Source of the DNA: Consotaella salsifontis
Lineage (GTDB): Bacteria; Pseudomonadota; Alphaproteobacteria; Rhizobiales; Rhizobiaceae
DNA length: 64,000 nt
Direction of reading: 5' to 3'
Assembly: GCF_900167365.1 (NCBI RefSeq)
Contig: NZ_FUXL01000020.1
Coordinates: forward strand, 25,862-89,861
How positions within the stretch are numbered: position 1 is the stretch's first letter; each line of letters begins with the position of its first letter. The notes below the pieces were generated by a model. The model saw only the letters and a program-made list of their open reading frames with translations, made no database searches and was not told the origin of the DNA. A program made the translations under genes and the position numbers. This document shows, in pieces, positions 49,389-57,731 of the stretch.

Positions 49389-50300
49389 GTGCCTCTTCGT
49401 CTCTTCCCGTCGCGCCGTCATCGCTCGACCATTGCATCGCTGACGGCGCTCGTCGTCACGCTTGCCCTTGGCGCCTGTCAGACCTCCGATCTCGCTCTCC
49501 AGGCACCGGTGAAGTCCCCGCCGGTCCTCGCTTTGGCGGCAACGGGCGGCAGCATTCCTCCGGTGTTCGGTGAGGTTCTGGAGCGCGCGCCTGCCGCCAT
49601 CGTCATCGATGAGGCAACAGGGGCGACGATCTATGCCGACGACGCGGATGGGCTGCGCTATCCGGCTTCCCTCAGCAAGCTGATGTCGCTTTATCTGGTG
49701 TTCGAGCAGCTCCAGTCCGGCCGCCTGAAACTCGACGACGATCTTCTCGTCTCCCCCACGGCCGCCGCCAAACCGGCGGTCAAGCTCGGCTTGGCGCCGG
49801 GCTCGACCATCAAGGTTCGCGACGCTATCCAGGCGATGGCGGTCAAGTCCACCAACGACGTGGCGAGCGTCGTCGCCGAGAACCTGGCGGGGTCAGAGGA
49901 AGCGTTCGCCCGGGCGATGACGGCCAAGGCGCGAGCGCTCGGAATGAAGCACTCCTATTTCGTCAACCCGTCGGGCCTTCCCGATCCGAGGCAGATTTCC
50001 ACAGCGCATGACATGGCGATCCTCGCCCGCGCGCTGCGGCTGCGCTTCCCCGCCTATGTCAGGCTCTTTTCCGAGGGCTCCTTCGACTATGCCGGCCACC
50101 ATTATGTCTCGACCAACAAGCTCCTGGGAAAGGTGCCGGGCGTCGACGGCATGAAGACCGGCTATATCCGCGCGTCCGGCTTTCACCTCGTGGTGAGCGC
50201 CAGCCGGGGCGGGCGGCGCGTCATCGTCGTGGTCATGGGCGGCAAGACAGGACGGGCACGCGACGAGCGCGCGGCGCTCCTTGTCGACCAGTATCTCTGA
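49389..50300 (+). CDS. D-alanyl-D-alanine carboxypeptidase (DacA-like), putative lipoprotein
   Basis: This S11-type penicillin-binding protein trims the terminal D-Ala from peptidoglycan stems. The 303-residue product has a lipobox LALGAC with Cys30, then the active-site triad: PASLSKLM (Ser94, Lys97), KSTNDVAS (Ser154-x-Asn156) and GMKTGY (Lys256-Thr-Gly). The C-terminal PBP5 domain and amphipathic anchor are missing, consistent with lipid anchoring instead. Start is GTG 49389. Confidence 0.9.
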   Translation: MPLRLFPSRRHRSTIASLTALVVTLALGACQTSDLALQAPVKSPPVLALAATGGSIPPVFGEVLERAPAAIVIDEATGATIYADDADGLRYPASLSKLMSLYLVFEQLQSGRLKLDDDLLVSPTAAAKPAVKLGLAPGSTIKVRDAIQAMAVKSTNDVASVVAENLAGSEEAFARAMTAKARALGMKHSYFVNPSGLPDPRQISTAHDMAILARALRLRFPAYVRLFSEGSFDYAGHHYVSTNKLLGKVPGVDGMKTGYIRASGFHLVVSASRGGRRVIVVVMGGKTGRARDERAALLVDQYL

Positions 50301-50499
50301 GGACGTCAGCCAGTCTTCGCTGCCGTGCTCCTAGAAGCCGCTCTTCCGTGGCCCATGGATGGGGGAGCATCAGCCAATCCGTAGCCGGCGGATGAAGAAT
50401 ATCCAGCGGACATCGATCACGCTCGCTTTCCATCTTTAACTTCTGGTTGATCATCCTACTTTGCCTCCCAAAGGCAAAAAGAAGATGCGGAGCGAGACG

Positions 50500-50850
50500 A
50501 TGGTCGTAAGGGACAATGCGGAAGCCATCCGGAATCGTGCGTATGAAATTTGGGAGCGCGAGGGACGGCCGAACGGAAGAGAGCATGAACACTGGGCCGA
50601 AGCAGCCCGTGAGATAGAGGAGGCTCAGCGCCTTTTAGACCAGGAGGAGAGCAGGCCGCGCGAGGTCGTTCAGCCCTGGGTCTCGAACGTCGGCGCTACG
50701 AAGGAAAAGGAAGCCGAGCGCCTGCGCAAGGCACTCTGGGAGCCGCAACCGCATTCGGTGGAGCTTTTCCCGGGTGACGGGCACGGCGCGGAAAGGCTGG
50801 GTGCGCGCGTTCTTCCGACGCGCATCATCGGTGGCCGTGACGCGGCGTGA
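50500..50850 (+). CDS. DUF2934 domain protein (first copy)
   Basis: The 116-residue protein has the DUF2934 motif NRAYEIWEREGRPNGREHEHW near the N-terminus, followed by a charged region and a C-terminal part of unknown fold. DUF2934 proteins are small, common in rhizobia, and of unknown function. ATG 50500 has GGAG 8 bases upstream; ATG 50485 is an alternative. A related gene lies at 53777, on the other side of the Tad genes. Confidence 0.75.
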   Translation: MVVRDNAEAIRNRAYEIWEREGRPNGREHEHWAEAAREIEEAQRLLDQEESRPREVVQPWVSNVGATKEKEAERLRKALWEPQPHSVELFPGDGHGAERLGARVLPTRIIGGRDAA

Positions 50851-50867
50851 GTTGAAGTTTCTGTCCA

Positions 50868-50894
50868 ATTCGGAAGGGCGGCGCCCTTCCGAAT
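50868..50894. terminator. Perfect hairpin between convergent genes
   Basis: ATTCGGAAGGGC / GCCCTTCCGAAT with a 3-base loop GGC is a 12-base perfect stem, located between the DUF2934 stop and the tadG stop. It lacks a long T run on either side but probably terminates or blocks both convergent transcripts. Confidence 0.6.
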
Positions 50895-50901
50895 CCTTCG
50901 G

Positions 50902-52287
50902 CTAGCGGGCGATGTGAAGGTTGGCGAGGGAATCGCCAATCTGGGCGAACGCGACTTTAAGGTCGCTCGTTGTCACCGAGTCGAAGAAATAGCTCGGCTG
51001 TGTGGCGCAGTCTCGAAGGAGAGACTTGGAACTGTACGCAGGATTTCCGAAGGCAATGGTGTACACCAGTACGCCGGCATTCTTCATTGACGTGCAAACC
51101 TTCGAAAGACGGGAATCCAACTCACCGTTGATCTGGTTGAGCGTGCCGGTCATGTTGAGGCGCTCATCGGTTTTGTAGGTTCCGTTGCAATCGCCCCACC
51201 AGTTATAGGAAGTACAATCCAGCTTCCCGTAAGCGGTGCCGCTGGCCGAGATCTCGTTTTTGCCGTCGGTCATCAAGATCAGGGCCTTGTACATTCCCGT
51301 CTTGGTGTAGTCATAGTCGAGCGGAAGATTGTTGTTGTTCATCTCGCCGCCCCAGAGCCCGCGCCAACGCGGCGAGAGCAAGCGCCAACCCCAGACTGCA
51401 CCGAAGTTGATGACGGTGTTGCCTCCAGCCGAAAGGCTGTTGATGGCCGACGACAGCTTTGCCTTGCTGGTCGTCAGCGGTGTGATCGCCGGAGAGCAGG
51501 ACGATGTGGAAGGGGTGAATTTTGCGACACTCGGCGGGTCGTCCGTCAGGTCGCGCCCCTCAGTTCTCGCCTCCACGCAGCCGCTCCAACCGGATGTGGA
51601 AGTCATCCATGAGGTATGATTGGTCTTGCCGACGTTCACCATCTTGGAAAAGGGCACGATCCCAACATGGATCCTCTCTGCGGTCGAGGAATCTCCATAA
51701 AGTATGTTGAGAAGGTCGTTCGCCGCGCTTTTGAGCCCCGCCAGCTTGCCGTTATCATTCATCGAACCAGTAACATCGAGGACCATGGCCAACTCGAGGC
51801 CGGACACTTTGCGCTTGATGAGTGTGCTGACGCTGGTGGTGATCTTGTCGGTTCCGAACAGCTTCATAAAGACGGTCGGCGCCTCGGCCTTTGCCGTTAG
51901 TTCCAGCGTGTTGCCATCGGAAGAGAGGTTATGTTCGATCGAGACGATGTTCGCGCCGACATAGCCGCTGGAAAAGTTGGCATCGGCAAATTTCCGCACC
52001 GTTTCATCCACGGCGGTGGTTTCGAGCTTCGCCACTGTTGACAACCCAGCAGCGTCGACGGCGGATTGCAGCGTCGAATTCATCAGCATCAGCCGGGCGC
52101 CGTCGATGGCGAACCCCATACACCCGATGAGCGCCAGCGAGGAAATGGCGATCAGCGGAACGACGCTGCCGCGCTCATCCCGCCAGCCGCGCGCGGCCAA
52201 TGAGGGGGCGGCATCGGCAACTCCGCTTCCCCGAAAGAGGCGCCGAAGGCCAGCGAGCAGAAGCTCTGACGAACGGAAGGCGGCCAT
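50902..52287 (-). CDS. Tad-associated TadG-type protein with VWA domain
   Basis: The 461-residue protein has a TadE/TadG N-terminus (ERGSVVPLIAISSLALIGCMGFAIDGARLM, one membrane segment) and a von Willebrand factor A domain with MIDAS residues in MVLDVTGSMNDNGK (D-x-T-G-S) and a later ILMTDGKNE. TadG-like proteins belong to the Flp/Tad pilus system and stay in the membrane or periplasm. Its middle is rich in Ser, Thr and Asn. It lies 13 bases after the second TadE-like gene and is last in this leftward group. Confidence 0.88.
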   Translation of the reverse strand: MAAFRSSELLLAGLRRLFRGSGVADAAPSLAARGWRDERGSVVPLIAISSLALIGCMGFAIDGARLMLMNSTLQSAVDAAGLSTVAKLETTAVDETVRKFADANFSSGYVGANIVSIEHNLSSDGNTLELTAKAEAPTVFMKLFGTDKITTSVSTLIKRKVSGLELAMVLDVTGSMNDNGKLAGLKSAANDLLNILYGDSSTAERIHVGIVPFSKMVNVGKTNHTSWMTSTSGWSGCVEARTEGRDLTDDPPSVAKFTPSTSSCSPAITPLTTSKAKLSSAINSLSAGGNTVINFGAVWGWRLLSPRWRGLWGGEMNNNNLPLDYDYTKTGMYKALILMTDGKNEISASGTAYGKLDCTSYNWWGDCNGTYKTDERLNMTGTLNQINGELDSRLSKVCTSMKNAGVLVYTIAFGNPAYSSKSLLRDCATQPSYFFDSVTTSDLKVAFAQIGDSLANLHIAR

Positions 52288-52300
52288 TATCTGCGATCCT

Positions 52301-52906
52301 TCAACATCCGGGTGCGGTGGTGAGGGAGCCGAGGCGAGGGCGGAACACGGCAGTCTTGTAGACCACGCTCTCGCTGATCGGCAGCCAGGTGAGGATCGGC
52401 CGGTACTTGTAAAAGACCTCCGCGACGATGACGTTATCGTCCTCGTCGATGGTCAATCCGTTGGGAAGCGTCGCAATCTGGCCGATCTTGCCGATGGCGC
52501 TGGGGCTAACGAGCGCGCCACCGCCCTTGCACTGCCACGCTACCTTTGCGTCCTTCGCGCCCTTGGCGCGCGCGACGGACGAGAGGACAACATAGCCATT
52601 GTCCTTGAAGTCGCTCGTTCCGACGATATCGCTTGACACGCTGAAGAGCGCGTTGATGACGGACGCATCGATGCCGTTCTCATAGCGAGCCACGGCGTCC
52701 GAAACGGTGTTCGTCATCTGGGCCACCTCATAGTGGACCGAAATGACGCGAGTGACCTCGACAGTTCCGCCGAGCATGACCATGAGAAGAGGGGTCGCGA
52801 GGGCCATCTCAACGGCGGCAACCCCCGTCCTGTCGCCCAGCATGCGCTTCGACAGCTGCGCGATGATTTGGGCCACGGAGCACCGATTGGTTGTCCGGAT
52901 CGTCAT
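52301..52906 (-). CDS. TadE-family minor pilin-like protein (TadF-like)
   Basis: The 201-residue protein has the TadE-like signature: DRTGVAAVEMALATPLLMVMLGGTVEVTRV, one membrane segment with Glu at position 5 of the hydrophobic run, followed by a periplasmic domain with a Cys near the end (TTAPGC). It is predicted to be processed by a prepilin peptidase. ATG 52906 overlaps the stop of the gene upstream (ATGA). Confidence 0.85.
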   Translation of the reverse strand: MTIRTTNRCSVAQIIAQLSKRMLGDRTGVAAVEMALATPLLMVMLGGTVEVTRVISVHYEVAQMTNTVSDAVARYENGIDASVINALFSVSSDIVGTSDFKDNGYVVLSSVARAKGAKDAKVAWQCKGGGALVSPSAIGKIGQIATLPNGLTIDEDDNVIVAEVFYKYRPILTWLPISESVVYKTAVFRPRLGSLTTAPGC

Positions 52907-53523
52907 CAGCCGCCGGAGCTCCCTGTATTGTATGGCTCGTTCTGAACGACTGCCTTGGCCGTCAGCGTCAGCACGCCGTCGTGTCCGGCTAGATTCCCGA
53001 TCAGTGGCGTGAAGAATTTCCAAGGATAGCTGACGGTGTAGACGACGACCTGCGTTGCGCCTCCGATGCCGGCGACGGCACCGTCGTACTGGCCGTTGCC
53101 GTTGAGGTCGGTGTAGTTCTCTCCGTTGTCGCGGATACCGTTTCCGTTGGCGTCGATGAACGGCTCGGGCGAGGCCATGGTCGCGAAATCAGTGTAGCGC
53201 CGGCTGTCTATGGAGAGCTTATCGGCATCCATCAGCAAGGAGGCCTCCTTGCGCACGATGGCGCGCACCGTTTCCTCGCGGGTCGAATTTTCGGACGAGA
53301 AGCCGGTGCGCCCCTCCCGCGCGGCGGTGTAGGTCGCGTGCTTCAGCAGCATGTTGGCCGCCTCTGCCAAGCCGTACTCGACGATGCCCATGAACAGCAT
53401 GAAGAGAACTGGGGCGATCAACGCAAATTCGACCGCCGTCACCCCGGCCTCGCCGAGACGGCGCAGGCGCAGAGGCGCAAGGGGGCGGCGCTCGATCAGC
53501 GTTGAAAAATATCTCTTTATCAT
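52906..53523 (-). CDS. TadE-family protein with EF-hand-like loops
   Basis: The 205-residue protein has the TadE signature GVTAVEFALIAPVLFMLFMGIVEYGLAEAANM at residues 27-58. Residues 124-148 contain two Asp/Gly/Asn-rich loops, DANGNGIRDNGE and DLNGNGQYDG, that look like calcium-binding (EF-hand/dockerin) loops. It starts at ATG 53523 and is first in the three-gene Tad group. No TadA, TadB, TadC, CpaB or Flp genes are in the window. Confidence 0.87.
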   Translation of the reverse strand: MIKRYFSTLIERRPLAPLRLRRLGEAGVTAVEFALIAPVLFMLFMGIVEYGLAEAANMLLKHATYTAAREGRTGFSSENSTREETVRAIVRKEASLLMDADKLSIDSRRYTDFATMASPEPFIDANGNGIRDNGENYTDLNGNGQYDGAVAGIGGATQVVVYTVSYPWKFFTPLIGNLAGHDGVLTLTAKAVVQNEPYNTGSSGG

Positions 53524-53776
53524 CGTCAGCCGAGATTACTTGCCGACCCTTAACGTTCGCCCCATTGCGGATGTGACAATTTGAGCTAATTCAGCCGTTC
53601 ACGGGAAATCCGCAGTCTCAAAGGGTTGCCGCGTCGCCGCACCACACCATAAACGGGTTGTAACTCCTGCAATTCTCTTGCGGCAGTGCCGCAAATACGC
53701 CTATCGTTGCTCGGTCAGCGTAAATTCCGACGATCCAGCTCGTTTTCTCAGAGACTGCCTTAGTACGGGGGAAGGC

Positions 53777-54196
53777 ATGACACCGCACAATCATGACGAT
53801 ATCAGCAAGCGCGCCTATGAAATCTGGGAGCGTGAAGGCCGACCCCATGGACGCGACAGCGAGCATTGGGAACAAGCCGCGCGCGAGCTCGGCGAAGAGG
53901 TCGCCTCTGCCGCGCCGAGCGCGCAGCCCGCGTCAGCGTCCGATGGCGCGTCGGAGCCGGAGCCCGTCAAGCGTGGCCGGGGCCGGGCGGCAATGAAAGG
54001 CGCAGACAGCGCGTCACCCGTTTCGGCCAAGCCCGGCAAGCCGGCTAAGGGATCGAGGAAGGTCAAGGCTGTGACCTCGTCTTCTTCGGCTCAGCCCGCA
54101 CTGGTGGCAACGCCTGTCGAGCTCGAGGTCTCGAAGCCGGATGAGCCGGCCAAGAGGCGCGGCCCGTTTTCCAGGAAGCTGTCTTCCAAGGACTGA
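53777..54196 (+). CDS. DUF2934 domain protein with basic tail (second copy)
   Basis: The 139-residue protein begins MTPHNHDDISKRAYEIWEREGRPHGRDSEHWEQAA, the DUF2934 motif, and continues with a disordered tail of about 90 residues rich in Ala, Ser, Pro and Lys (KRGRGRAAMKG, KPGKPAKGSRKVKA, KRRGPFSRKL), like a histone-type nucleic-acid-binding tail. GGGGGAAGG before ATG 53777 fixes the start. Its gene is divergent from the Tad genes across 253 bases. Confidence 0.75.
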   Translation: MTPHNHDDISKRAYEIWEREGRPHGRDSEHWEQAARELGEEVASAAPSAQPASASDGASEPEPVKRGRGRAAMKGADSASPVSAKPGKPAKGSRKVKAVTSSSSAQPALVATPVELEVSKPDEPAKRRGPFSRKLSSKD

Positions 54197-54572
54197 GGCG
54201 CTCCAGCCGCATTGTTTATGGCGGGAGTAGCCTAACGCGGCTTCCCGCCGTCCTGTCGGGTGATCCATGCGGCGCTCGGCAGGCCTTCGCGTGGCAACGG
54301 CGGCAAGGCAAGTTTTCCCGGCGCGAGCCCACAGAATTGCAGCGCCATCAAACGCTATCGCGTCGATTTGCGATACTGCCTCGCGCTGGAGTGGCTTCGC
54401 CGGTCCGTCAGCGGGCAACGCTGGTCTGACGGCCAATGGCGCCATGAATCGTTGATCGCTTCATCTGCGACTGCGCCGGTGGTAACGCGGCGTCTGGAAA
54501 TCCTACCTTCGTTGACGCCATAAGCAGGCGACGCCCCGGAGGCTTGATCCCAGGGCGTCGTCGTTCTCGTTT
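54197..54572. other. Intergenic region with a long hairpin
   Basis: No supported gene is seen in 376 bases. GCGACGCCC (54528-54536) and GGGCGTCGT (54553-54561, one G-T pair) form a 9-base stem just before the end of the leftward small-protein genes; it may terminate them, though no clean T run follows. Confidence 0.35.
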
Positions 54573-54776
54573 CTATCGTCCGGCCTTTCCGGGTGCATTC
54601 TGCTCGTGGTGGCGATCCGATTCTCCACCGCCGCCTGACACGGAGCTGAGATCGCTCCGGTCCTTCTTCACCGAGGGATGCTCTCCACGCGGCTGCGATT
54701 TCTCGGGATGCTGGCGGTTTTCGTGGCTGGACCCGGGACCGCCGATCCGTTCGGGGTTCGGGGGTTTTTCAGGCAT
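54573..54776 (-). CDS. Small hydrophilic protein, downstream member of a pair
   Basis: A 67-residue, highly hydrophilic frame (MPEKPPNPERIGGPGSSHENRQ...) rich in Gly, Pro, Ser, Lys and His, without predicted secondary structure. It starts 3 bases after the stop of the next gene upstream with AGGA 12 bases before, which argues for a real two-gene transcript. Function unknown; such proteins resemble stress-induced disordered proteins, but that is only inference. Confidence 0.5.
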   Translation of the reverse strand: MPEKPPNPERIGGPGSSHENRQHPEKSQPRGEHPSVKKDRSDLSSVSGGGGESDRHHEQNAPGKAGR

Positions 54777-54779
54777 GAT

Positions 54780-54968
54780 TTATCGATCCTGCTGATAGCC
54801 TTGATGGGTCGTGTTGACCTTGGAATTGCCCTGCTGACCCTGCTTTTCGGCATTTGTCGGAGCAGCGTCGCTCTTTGCGGCTCCCGCGTCGACCTTGGTC
54901 GTGTCGCCGGCGCCCTTGTCGCTGACGTTGTCCTTGGGAACAGGCGGCATGTGACTGTGCGTAGCCAT
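54780..54968 (-). CDS. Small conserved rhizobial hypothetical protein
   Basis: A 62-residue hydrophilic protein (MATHSHMPPVPKDNVSDKGAG...) ending GQQGNSKVNTTHQGYQQDR. I recall very similar short proteins with the same MxxxSHMPPVPK start and QGQQGN...TxxQGYQQDR end across rhizobia, so it is probably real and conserved. Function unknown; the composition suggests an intrinsically disordered protein. Confidence 0.65.
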   Translation of the reverse strand: MATHSHMPPVPKDNVSDKGAGDTTKVDAGAAKSDAAPTNAEKQGQQGNSKVNTTHQGYQQDR

Positions 54969-55098
54969 GACGTCCTCGCTTTGGTTTGTCCTGAGAGGTC
55001 AATGGCTTGAGGGCGGCATCGTTCCGCAGTGTTTCGGGCGATGCACGGAGGCCACGCCTCGGCGCTGGCCGCGAGCGCTCGAACCCCCGCGTCAGACG

Positions 55099-56238
55099 TC
55101 AGGCGACGCGCCGTCCCTCGCGCCAGACCCCGGCGACGACGGGGGGCTCCCCAGGCCTGACGCGCACGCGAACGAGATCGGCCCGTAGCCCCTCGGCCAG
55201 CCGGCCCCGGTCGTTCAGGCCTACAGCCGCCGCCGGATGGGCGGTGACGAGGGCGATCGCCTCGGGGAGGGTCGCCTCTCCGCGCTCGGCTAAGAGAAAC
55301 GTTGCCTGGAGCAGGCTGAAGGGCACGTAGTCCGAAGAGAGGATGGCGAGCAGCCCTTTTCGATGGAGCTCCAATGCCGAGACATTGCCGGAGTGGGAGC
55401 CGCCGCGTACCACATTGGGAGCGCCCATCAGCGTCATCATCCCTGCCTCATGCGCCGCTTCGGCCGCCGTGATCGTCGTCGGAAATTCCGCGAGTCGAAT
55501 GCCGGTGGCCACCGCCTCGGCGACGTGCCCCGCCGTCGCGTCGTCATGCGAGGCGAGAATGATGCCGAGGGCGAGGCAGCGCTCGGCGATGAGCGCGCGA
55601 TTGCGGGGCGAGTTGGCCTCGGAGCGGGCGATCCGCTCACGGCAGAACGCATCGAATTCCGCATCCGACAGCCGAAGCCTTGGCTGGTAATAGGCCCGGT
55701 ATGTCTCAAGATCGAGAAACTGGCGCTGGCCGGGGGCATGGTCCATCAGCGAGACCAGGCGAAGGCGATCATTGCCCACCATCTTCTCAAAGCCCGTAGC
55801 GGCATTCTCCGCCGAAACCTCGCATCGCAGGTGAATGAAGTGATCTGCGCGCACACGGTCTTCCGTGACCGCATGGGAGATCACATCGGCCAGCGCGCGC
55901 ATCTCCTCGTCCCACCCATTGGCATCACCGTCGTCACTCGTTCGGAGGGCGTCGAAGACGGTGGTGATGCCCGATCCCGCGATCTGGGCGTCATGGGCCT
56001 GAACGGCGGCCATCTTGTTCCATTTGACGCGCGGTCGCGGCAGGAAATGGCTCTCGATGTGATCGGTGTGCAGCTCCACTAGGCCGGGAATGAGGAAATC
56101 GCCCGCAAGGTCCTCCTCATGTCCGGCGGTCTTTCCGGCAAGAGCGGCAATGCGGCCATCCTCGATGACGACGTGGCCGGTCACGACGGAATCAGGCAAA
56201 ACGAGCCGAGCGTTGTCGAGAACAAGCGTCGAGCTCAT
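55099..56238 (-). CDS. phnM: PhnM, alpha-D-ribose 1-methylphosphonate 5-triphosphate diphosphatase
   Basis: PhnM acts in the C-P lyase pathway, removing pyrophosphate from 5-triphosphoribosyl-1-phosphonate before cleavage. The 379-residue amidohydrolase has VELHTDHIESHFLPRPRVKWN, which carries the first metal ligands (H-x-D-H), ILASHDDATAGHV and LSSDYVPFSLLQA. ATG 56238 overlaps the DUF1045 stop (ATGA). The frame extends upstream to 56460 in shadow. Other phn genes are not within the window. Confidence 0.92.
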   Translation of the reverse strand: MSSTLVLDNARLVLPDSVVTGHVVIEDGRIAALAGKTAGHEEDLAGDFLIPGLVELHTDHIESHFLPRPRVKWNKMAAVQAHDAQIAGSGITTVFDALRTSDDGDANGWDEEMRALADVISHAVTEDRVRADHFIHLRCEVSAENAATGFEKMVGNDRLRLVSLMDHAPGQRQFLDLETYRAYYQPRLRLSDAEFDAFCRERIARSEANSPRNRALIAERCLALGIILASHDDATAGHVAEAVATGIRLAEFPTTITAAEAAHEAGMMTLMGAPNVVRGGSHSGNVSALELHRKGLLAILSSDYVPFSLLQATFLLAERGEATLPEAIALVTAHPAAAVGLNDRGRLAEGLRADLVRVRVRPGEPPVVAGVWREGRRVA

Positions 56239-56912
56239 CGCGGTGCTGCCCCAAACGGGTGAACGGAACGGATGGTGAAGGGCGCGTCGGGTTCCGGCTC
56301 GACGAAAAGCGCCAGTCGGTCGAAGACGAGAGCGGTTCCCTCGGCATCGCCGATGTGGTCGCGGATCACGCGCTCCGCCTCGTCCCGATTCTTCTCGGCA
56401 ACATCGCCGGACAGGGTCATGTGGAACCGGAACTCCTCGAGCACGGTCGGATAGCCCCACCGGTCGAGAAGGTCCCGCTGGCGGGCAGTCAGGCGCTCCG
56501 GCCGGCGACGGCGGATTTCAGCCTCGGTGAGGGGGGCGCGGAAGGCGTCGAACTGCATGACCACATCCTTCTCCAGCGCGGCGAGGGCGGGCGGCGGCGT
56601 CTCCGTGACCAGCGCGAAGAACCCGCCAAGCCGCCGGATACTGAGCCTGGGAAGCACGAAGGGCGCGCGGCCGGCGCAGAACTCGGCGAGGGCGGCGTCG
56701 AGAGCATCCAACGTCGTGCCTTCGGCGAGACGAAAAGGCGCCTTGATCGTGGCATGGAAGCCGTAGCGTGCGGGCGTGACGATCAGCGGGTCGATCGCGG
56801 CATCCGCCTCGCGCGTCCTTGCGCCGGTGAAGGCGTCGCGTCCCAGCCAGATCGATGTGGCTCTGGTCAATGGGTGGTCGGCGGGCGGTGTGTAGAAGAT
56901 CGAGGCACGCAT
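56235..56912 (-). CDS. DUF1045 phosphonate-operon protein (2H phosphoesterase fold)
   Basis: The 225-residue protein matches the DUF1045 family usually found in phn operons. It has two 2H-type motifs, FHATIKAPF (H-x-T) and FHMTLSGD (H-x-T/S), typical of RNA-ligase-like/2',3'-cyclic phosphodiesterase folds, so it may act on a cyclic phosphoribosyl intermediate; that is inference. It is first in a two-gene leftward group with phnM. Confidence 0.85.
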   Translation of the reverse strand: MRASIFYTPPADHPLTRATSIWLGRDAFTGARTREADAAIDPLIVTPARYGFHATIKAPFRLAEGTTLDALDAALAEFCAGRAPFVLPRLSIRRLGGFFALVTETPPPALAALEKDVVMQFDAFRAPLTEAEIRRRRPERLTARQRDLLDRWGYPTVLEEFRFHMTLSGDVAEKNRDEAERVIRDHIGDAEGTALVFDRLALFVEPEPDAPFTIRSVHPFGAAPR

Positions 56913-57054
56913 GGGTCAACGCAGAAATGGGCCGTGTTGGCAGGACAATGGAATGTGGTGCGCAGCCCCTCAATAGCCAGGGAGACCGCGCATCGGCGTG
57001 GACTGACAGGTCAATCAGCCGGCGGCTTAATTGAGCTGAAACTGCGCCCGAGTC

Positions 57055-57210
57055 ATGGAACGCTTGTCTGCTCTGCAGGTTGAAGCCGCGCAGAAAGGGG
57101 AGCCCATCGCCATGCGCGTCGAAACCTTCGTCACCGTCTTCGTCAACGCCGCCTTCTTCGGGATCGTTATCGGCCTCAGCACGATGGGCGCGATGATTCT
57201 GTTCCCGTGA
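57055..57210 (+). CDS. Possible tiny single-helix membrane protein
   Basis: A 51-codon frame ends VETFVTVFVNAAFFGIVIGLSTMGAMILFP, one hydrophobic helix of about 24 residues. ATG 57112 (33 codons) is an alternative start; AAAGGGGA lies 15 bases before it. The hydrophobic pattern and spacing to the next gene make it plausible. No family recognised. Confidence 0.35.
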   Translation: MERLSALQVEAAQKGEPIAMRVETFVTVFVNAAFFGIVIGLSTMGAMILFP

Positions 57211-57316
57211 GCCGAATCGAGACGTCTGATCTCGACCGGTAACAACCCTTCTTATTGTCTCCGACGATCCCCATGTCTGGCCGACGCCACGCGAAACCAC
57301 GATCGAAAGGCGCGAT

Positions 57317-57616
57317 ATGGCAGTTTCCCCTCGTCGGCAACGAGCCTTCGCCGTCGGCAACAACAGCGTTTGGCTGTTCGGTCGTCAGTTTGCTCTTCCG
57401 CGCTCCCGCATTCTGCGAATGTCGATTGGCGGCGCCTTTGTCGTGGGCGGCCTTCTCGGCTTTCTGCCGATTCTCGGCTTCTGGATGGTTCCGCTCGGCG
57501 CGATGATTCTCTCCGTCGATCTGCCGGTCGTTCGCCGATGGCGGCGCAGGTTCTCCGTTTGGTGGGAGCGGCGCCGCGCGGGCCCGCGCCGTGACCGGCC
57601 CTCCGCCGAGGGATGA
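57317..57616 (+). CDS. Small conserved membrane protein
   Basis: The 99-residue protein has a polar start, a hydrophobic hairpin (SIGGAFVVGGLLGFLPILGFWMVPLGAMILS, probably two membrane passes) and a basic C-terminus (VRRWRRRFSVWWERRR). I recall similar proteins with LPxLGFWMxPLGxxxLSxDxPxVRR in rhizobia. AAAGG precedes ATG 57317. Function unknown. Confidence 0.65.
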   Translation: MAVSPRRQRAFAVGNNSVWLFGRQFALPRSRILRMSIGGAFVVGGLLGFLPILGFWMVPLGAMILSVDLPVVRRWRRRFSVWWERRRAGPRRDRPSAEG

Positions 57617-57680
57617 TCTTGGGCGGCGCTTGCCGCTTTATGGTTGACCAATCGCTTGCGAAGGCGTACGTCTTCGTCCC

Positions 57681-57731
57681 ATGACCAAGCTTATTCTCGT
57701 ACGTTGGCGCACACGCGAGGCGGTTTTCTGA
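57681..57731 (+). CDS. ilv leader peptide
   Basis: The 16-residue peptide MTKLILVRWRTREAVF carries Leu-Ile-Leu-Val and a further Val, the regulatory codons expected for branched-chain amino acid control. It stops within the hairpin region ahead of the terminator. GAAGG lies about 15 bases before the ATG. When charged Leu/Ile/Val tRNA is short the ribosome would stall here and favour read-through into ilvB. Confidence 0.65.
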   Translation: MTKLILVRWRTREAVF

